In this document: piece after piece, positions 60,321-64,000 of the stretch
Layout: the number at the start of each line of letters is the position of its first letter
Position numbering within the stretch: the first letter of the stretch is position 1
Assembly: GCA_964560495.1 (NCBI GenBank)
Contig: CAZLMM010000001.1
Coordinates: forward strand, 158,578 to 222,577
Length of the DNA: 64,000 nt
Origin: UBA5069 sp964560495
Lineage (GTDB): Bacteria > Chloroflexota > Anaerolineae > Caldilineales > Caldilineaceae
Direction of reading: 5' to 3'
Program-made: the position numbers and the translations under genes
Notes under the pieces: model-generated
The model's database searches: none
Told to the model about the DNA's origin: nothing
The model's input: only the letters and a program-made list of their open reading frames with translations

Positions 60321-61325
60321 ATGAACAGACAACGAAAGTTTATCTTGGGGTTGCTGGTCGGTCTGCTGATCACAGTGCTCGCCGCGTGCGCTGCTCCTCT
60401 TGCGCCTCAGTCTGCTGGGCCAGCCACAGATGCGTCCCCCCCTGCGCAAACGAGTGACAGCAAGCCGGTCATCAAACTGGCCGAGAATCCGTGGTCGGCG
60501 TCACAGCTTAATGTGGCGGTGGCGAAGATTCTGCTGGAAGAAAAACTGGGCTATCAAGTTGAAGTCGTGAGCATCGACGAAAACGCCCAGTGGCCAGCCC
60601 TCGCCTCGGGCGACCTCCACGCCAGCTTGGAAGTCTGGCCGTCGGGTCACGCCGAAAATGTCGCCGAATATATCGATAAACAGCAACTTGTGGAGAATGG
60701 CGGGTCGTTGGGCGTCGTAGGCAAGATCGGCTGGTACATCCCAACCTATCTCCTGACCGACCATCCGGAACTCGCCACGTGGGAAGGCTTCACGACGCCG
60801 GAAAGTGCGGCGCTTTTCGCCACCGCGGAAACGGGCGATCAGGGTCAATTCCTCGCCGGCGACCCTTCGTGGGTGCAGTATGACGCCGACATCATGAAAA
60901 ATCTGGGCATCCCATTCCAGATCGTCAATGCCGGCTCCGAAGAGGCGATTCTAGCCGCGCTCGATTCCGCCAACAGCCGCCAAGAGCCTATCATCTTCTA
61001 TTTTTGGACGCCCCATTCTGTACACGCCAAATATGACCTGACCGAAGTGAAACTCCCCGACTATAGCGATGAATGTTACGCCAAGGCGGCGGAAGGCGGC
61101 GTTGCATGCGATTATCCGGCGGACAACCTCTTCAAGGTTTTCTGGGCAGGTCTCAAGGATGCCGCGCCCGACGCCTACTCGCTCCTGCAAAAAATGAACT
61201 ACTCCACCGCAGATCAGATTAGCATGATCGCGGCCGTGGAGCTGGATGGTAAATCCGTCGATGACGCAGCCCGCGCCTGGATCGATGCCAATGAGACCAC
61301 ATGGAGCGTCTGGCTGGAGCAGTAG
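60321..61325 (+). CDS. glycine betaine/proline betaine-binding lipoprotein, OpuAC family
   Basis: The 334-residue lipoprotein has lipobox VLAAC (residue 23), a Pro/Ala linker, then the OpuAC fold: IKLAENPWSASQLNVAVAKI, LASGDLHASLEVWPSGH, VVGKIGWYIPTYLLTDHPEL and PIIFYFWTPHSVHAKYDL. The aromatic cage residues of such proteins bind quaternary amines such as glycine betaine in osmoprotection. Translocation genes are absent, and a terminator follows, so it is a single-gene unit. Confidence 0.87.
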   Translation: MNRQRKFILGLLVGLLITVLAACAAPLAPQSAGPATDASPPAQTSDSKPVIKLAENPWSASQLNVAVAKILLEEKLGYQVEVVSIDENAQWPALASGDLHASLEVWPSGHAENVAEYIDKQQLVENGGSLGVVGKIGWYIPTYLLTDHPELATWEGFTTPESAALFATAETGDQGQFLAGDPSWVQYDADIMKNLGIPFQIVNAGSEEAILAALDSANSRQEPIIFYFWTPHSVHAKYDLTEVKLPDYSDECYAKAAEGGVACDYPADNLFKVFWAGLKDAAPDAYSLLQKMNYSTADQISMIAAVELDGKSVDDAARAWIDANETTWSVWLEQ

Positions 61326-61348
61326 CGACGCCAGACATTTCGCTGAAT

Positions 61349-61413
61349 GGGCTTGAACGGCGGCGAAGTCACCTGTCTGTAACAGCGAAACTCTATCGCC
61401 GCCGTTCAAGCCC
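61349..61413. other. long inverted repeat with perfect 18-bp arms
   Basis: GGGCTTGAACGGCGGCGA (61349-61366) is exactly complementary to TCGCCGCCGTTCAAGCCC (61396-61413), with 29 bases between. It starts 23 bases after the OpuAC stop and precedes the true terminator at 61460. Confidence 0.8.
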
Positions 61414-61459
61414 TCACGGAATGACCGCCTGTAACTGATTTGCACACACCCAATACATC

Positions 61460-61500
61460 AAGGCTCGCCGCAGACGACATTGCGGCGAGCCTTTTTCTTT
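61460..61500 (+). terminator. intrinsic terminator
   Basis: AAGGCTCGCCGCA (61460-61472) pairs with TGCGGCGAGCCTT (61481-61493), followed by TTTTTCTTT. It ends the OpuAC transcript. Confidence 0.9.
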
Positions 61501-61571
61501 GCATCTCTGTGCATTCGGTAGGGTGACCAACTGCCCTCTGAATGCGTCGTTCTTTGACCAGTACGCCAGGC

Positions 61572-64000
61572 TCACCGCATCACGATCGGCAGGTGCATCC
61601 GATAATCCATGGCGCTGCCTGGCGGCAACGGCACAGCCTCCCTCGTGACGGGCAAGGCGTCAGGCGGGAATGATGGTTCAGATTTCGGCTTCTTTTGCTC
61701 CGCATTTGCGACTGCGGCGCGAGCATCCATCTGGGTTGCACTCTCAAGTTGCCCAACTGGGTTTGCCTCCAGTGTATAGCTTGCGTCAGTGTAACCAAAG
61801 ACCTCCACCCCATATTCCCCTGGCAGCATTGGAATCAAGGTCAGCTCGTCTTGACCATCCGCCTTGATGCTGTATTGCCCACCATTCGTTGCGAAATCCG
61901 GCGGCCAGATGTAGAGGTCTGGGTCGCCGCTCAAGGGGGTGATGCGCAGCCTGAACTCTGCAGCAGCAGCCAGCCCTGGGAGACCAGGGAAGCGATAGCA
62001 ATGAGTCTCGCCTGCGACAAGGCTGGCCGCTGGCGCCAGATAGTTGATCAGCGTATCCTCAAATGCCGAGATATTGCCTGCCGCATCGGCTGCAAACACC
62101 CGCAACATTTTGGCGCCGGGGCCTGGGCTGAGCTGCCAGGAGTATGTCGCTGGCGTCGAAGGAAAGTCAATCCAGGCGCTTGCGGCGACTTGCTCCCAAT
62201 CATCTGTCCCCGGCGCACAAACAAATTCGCTGATGCGAACATGGCTGACGCCGTTGCCAGGCGGTGGATCGTTTGCGATGACATTGACCGTCACGTTGCG
62301 GTCAGTCGTCGTCAGCGCGCCGCCTGCCACTTCCACGACAGCGACGACTGGCGGCGACAAATCTTCTTCGTCTCCCAACACCGTGATCGTTCTTGAGACC
62401 ACATTGTTGTTGTCGTTGATTTCCGCAACCACATTGGCCGGGTCGATGAGCGCATAGACTGTATGCAGGCCAACATCTGGCGTCCAGTTGACCGGCGCAG
62501 TGTCGCTCCAACCTTGAGGGGGCAGAACGTCGGCGCTTGTCGAGCCAATCAACGGCGCCCCGGTCGCTGGATTGCCCAAGTAGAAATCGACCCGCACGCC
62601 GACAAGCGATGAACTATCGGCGGCGGCGTTGCGATGTACCGTCAGACCGAGCACATTGGCAGCGCCAGAACGAGGTGTGATTGGCTCGGTCCACAGGCCG
62701 CTGCTTGCACTGAACAGATCGTTGCCGTTGGAACGAGCCGTAAAGGCTGCCGGCAACGTGATAGACTGACCGCCCGAAGCAACGGTCAGACCATAGACGC
62801 CCGGCGCAACACCGGCCGGCACAGATGCAAGCAGCGATGAGGAGTCAACCGGGCTGGTTGCCAATTCCTGCGCGCCAAGCCATACCTGAGCGTCGGACCA
62901 GAAATTCTCTCCTGTGATCAGCAGTGAAAGTGGCTCATCGTTCCTGGCGTGCGTGGGAAAGACAGCTTTCACACTCAAAGCGCCAACCGGCGTGGGAAAT
63001 GGCGTTGGGCTGGGCGTCGGCGAATGGGTGGGCGTCGGCGTGACCGTGCTGCTGGGCGTTGCCGTTGCCGTCGCTATGGGCGTTGGCGTAGGAGTGTTTG
63101 TACTGGTTGCAGTAGGCGTATTGGTCATCGTCCAGGTTGGCGTTGGACTGGGCGTGCGGGTCGCGGTTGGCGTAGTCGTTGCTGTGCCGCTGGGCGTCGC
63201 CGAAGGTGTGTCGGTGGGCGTAGCAGTAGGCGCAGGGACAAAGCCAACATCCCATGTATTGTTGACGCCGGCAATCAGAACGAACTCGTCTGTGAAGCCA
63301 GAGACAGGATCTGCATCGCTGTCCAAAAAGTCATTGAAACCCTGGTCTTTCAGCGTCGGCATAAAACCAGTCAACTCGAATTGCAGGCGATAACCGGGGC
63401 CGGAAAGCAGATTTCCAAAAGAGTATTGACCAAAGCCATTCGTGGTCGTGCTCTGCAGTTGCAGCCCGTTGCGATAGAGCCTGACAACGACCCCGACCGG
63501 ATCGGGACAAGGAAGATCAGGTGGTGGGCAGTCCAGATCGCTCGAATTGAAAATCCCATCTGGGATTCTATCGAACCATGTGCGGTCTCCCACACTGGCG
63601 ATGGCGGGAGCGGGCGTCTTTGTGGTCGTTGGCGTCGGCGTCGGCGTACTTGTTCGTGACGGCGTGAGCGTTGCTGTCGGCGTGCGTGTTATCGTCGCTG
63701 TCGATGTACTGGTCGGTGTCCTCGTACCCGTGCTTGTGCTCGTGGGTGGAGCACTCGTATTGGTTGGCGTCGATGTATTCGTACGCGATGGCGTGGGGGT
63801 GTTCGTTGGCGTCGCCGTGGGCGTACCCGTGCTTGTGCTCGTGGGTGGGGCACTCGTATTGGTCGGCGTCACGGTTGACGTGGGCGTACCCGATGGCGTG
63901 GGAGTATTCATTAGCGTCGCCGTGAACGTCGGCTCAGGCGTATCTGTCGGCGTCGGCGTGATGGACGGCGTGTCAGTCGGCGTGGCTGTGTCCGTGGGCG
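61572..64000 (-). CDS. large repeat-rich surface protein (5' end beyond window)
   Basis: At least 808 codons stay open to the right edge; the beginning is outside. From the cut end: a Thr-Pro-rich stalk, an SdrD B-like domain (SVGDRTWFDRIPDGIFN ... TWDVGFVP) and a second TPT stalk. Then come an IPT/TIG domain (AVFPTHARNDEPLSLLITGENF), a CARDB-type domain (DVGLHTVYALIDPANVVAEIND) and a C-terminal PPC-like domain (FPGLPGLAAAAEFRLRIT, DPDLYIWPPD, YGVEVFGYTDASYTLE). This is typical of secreted adhesive or cell-surface proteins of Chloroflexota. No sorting signal is seen at the C-terminus, which ends MDYRMHLPIVMR. Confidence 0.85.
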   Translation of the reverse strand, partial: PTDTATPTDTPSITPTPTDTPEPTFTATLMNTPTPSGTPTSTVTPTNTSAPPTSTSTGTPTATPTNTPTPSRTNTSTPTNTSAPPTSTSTGTRTPTSTSTATITRTPTATLTPSRTSTPTPTPTTTKTPAPAIASVGDRTWFDRIPDGIFNSSDLDCPPPDLPCPDPVGVVVRLYRNGLQLQSTTTNGFGQYSFGNLLSGPGYRLQFELTGFMPTLKDQGFNDFLDSDADPVSGFTDEFVLIAGVNNTWDVGFVPAPTATPTDTPSATPSGTATTTPTATRTPSPTPTWTMTNTPTATSTNTPTPTPIATATATPSSTVTPTPTHSPTPSPTPFPTPVGALSVKAVFPTHARNDEPLSLLITGENFWSDAQVWLGAQELATSPVDSSSLLASVPAGVAPGVYGLTVASGGQSITLPAAFTARSNGNDLFSASSGLWTEPITPRSGAANVLGLTVHRNAAADSSSLVGVRVDFYLGNPATGAPLIGSTSADVLPPQGWSDTAPVNWTPDVGLHTVYALIDPANVVAEINDNNNVVSRTITVLGDEEDLSPPVVAVVEVAGGALTTTDRNVTVNVIANDPPPGNGVSHVRISEFVCAPGTDDWEQVAASAWIDFPSTPATYSWQLSPGPGAKMLRVFAADAAGNISAFEDTLINYLAPAASLVAGETHCYRFPGLPGLAAAAEFRLRITPLSGDPDLYIWPPDFATNGGQYSIKADGQDELTLIPMLPGEYGVEVFGYTDASYTLEANPVGQLESATQMDARAAVANAEQKKPKSEPSFPPDALPVTREAVPLPPGSAMDYRMHLPIVMR

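Noticed and set aside
62990..64000. Dense GTCGGCGT-type DNA repeats as a possible noncoding satellite
   Set aside because: They are explained by Thr-Pro codons of the surface-protein stalk, which stays in one open frame.

Overview
This 64 kb window looks like the chromosome of a member of the Chloroflexota, most likely from the Anaerolineae/Caldilineae side. The clues are Thr-Pro-rich lipoproteins and surface proteins, Ser/Thr kinases with C-terminal beta-propeller repeats, an OpuAC/LivJ/Dpp-type lipoprotein set, a Gram-positive-type LexA operator (GAAC-N4-GTTC), and decayed intergenic repeats (GTCATGCTGA and CGTAGGTC families). The taxonomic call is an inference from gene content; there is no rRNA gene in the window. 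Almost all of it is coding. There is no IS element, CRISPR array or integrase, and only two tRNA genes, both Arg-UCU.

Layout. 1-2.4 kb: end of a probable lspA, rluD, then a DUF1801 gene and an internally deleted uvrA behind a LexA-like promoter. 2.45-8.6 kb: two copies of tRNA-Arg(UCU) sharing a 70-bp identical stretch bracket a complete mutasome operon (imuA-imuB-DUF6504-dnaE2, minus strand) with a textbook SOS promoter. 8.8-9.7 kb: a DUF3883-like nuclease and REP-like repeats. 10-15.7 kb: a CrtL-type lycopene cyclase, then a DUF4157 (contractile-injection-system cargo type) protein with a candidate caspase-fold peptidase motif, followed by a YbjN-type chaperone-like gene. 16-24 kb: a DHH-CBS-tRNA nucleotidyltransferase fusion, an SDR epimerase, a PIN toxin-antitoxin unit with a small leader gene, a 5'-nucleotidase, a HicBA module, a PPOX protein and an FMN reductase. 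24.2-26.5 kb: sortase, TPR protein and a VPDTG-anchored substrate. 26.5-29 kb: a SpoU methyltransferase and modAB. 29-35.8 kb (minus): enolase-superfamily enzyme, dppC, dppB, a circularly permuted peptide-binding lipoprotein, M42 peptidase and XdhC-like protein. 36-38.3 kb (minus): PyrK-like, methyltransferase and GNAT. 38.5-45 kb (plus): P1 peptidase, purB, rlmM-like, two metallophosphoesterases and GNAT. 45-52.8 kb: ECF sigma factor, FHA-winged-helix regulator, two Ser/Thr kinases and a lipoprotein. 53-58.4 kb: GH42 beta-galactosidase, a PyrD-like protein, a radical SAM DNA-repair protein under a second perfect SOS promoter, and dtd. 58.5-64 kb: LivJ-type and OpuAC-type lipoproteins and a large repeat-rich surface protein that runs off the right edge.

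The clearest connecting theme is the DNA-damage response. Three separate promoters have the same architecture, a -35, a 17-bp spacer and a -10, with the LexA-type palindrome inside the spacer. They drive imuA, the radical SAM repair gene and the DUF1801-uvrA' pair (one mismatch in the last). Structural oddities worth attention are the tRNA-bracketed mutasome cassette, the in-frame-deleted UvrA, a HsdM N-terminus fused to an enolase-family enzyme, the circularly permuted SBP_bac_5 protein, the DUF4157/YbjN pair, and a PyrD-like protein that lacks the usual active-site segment.
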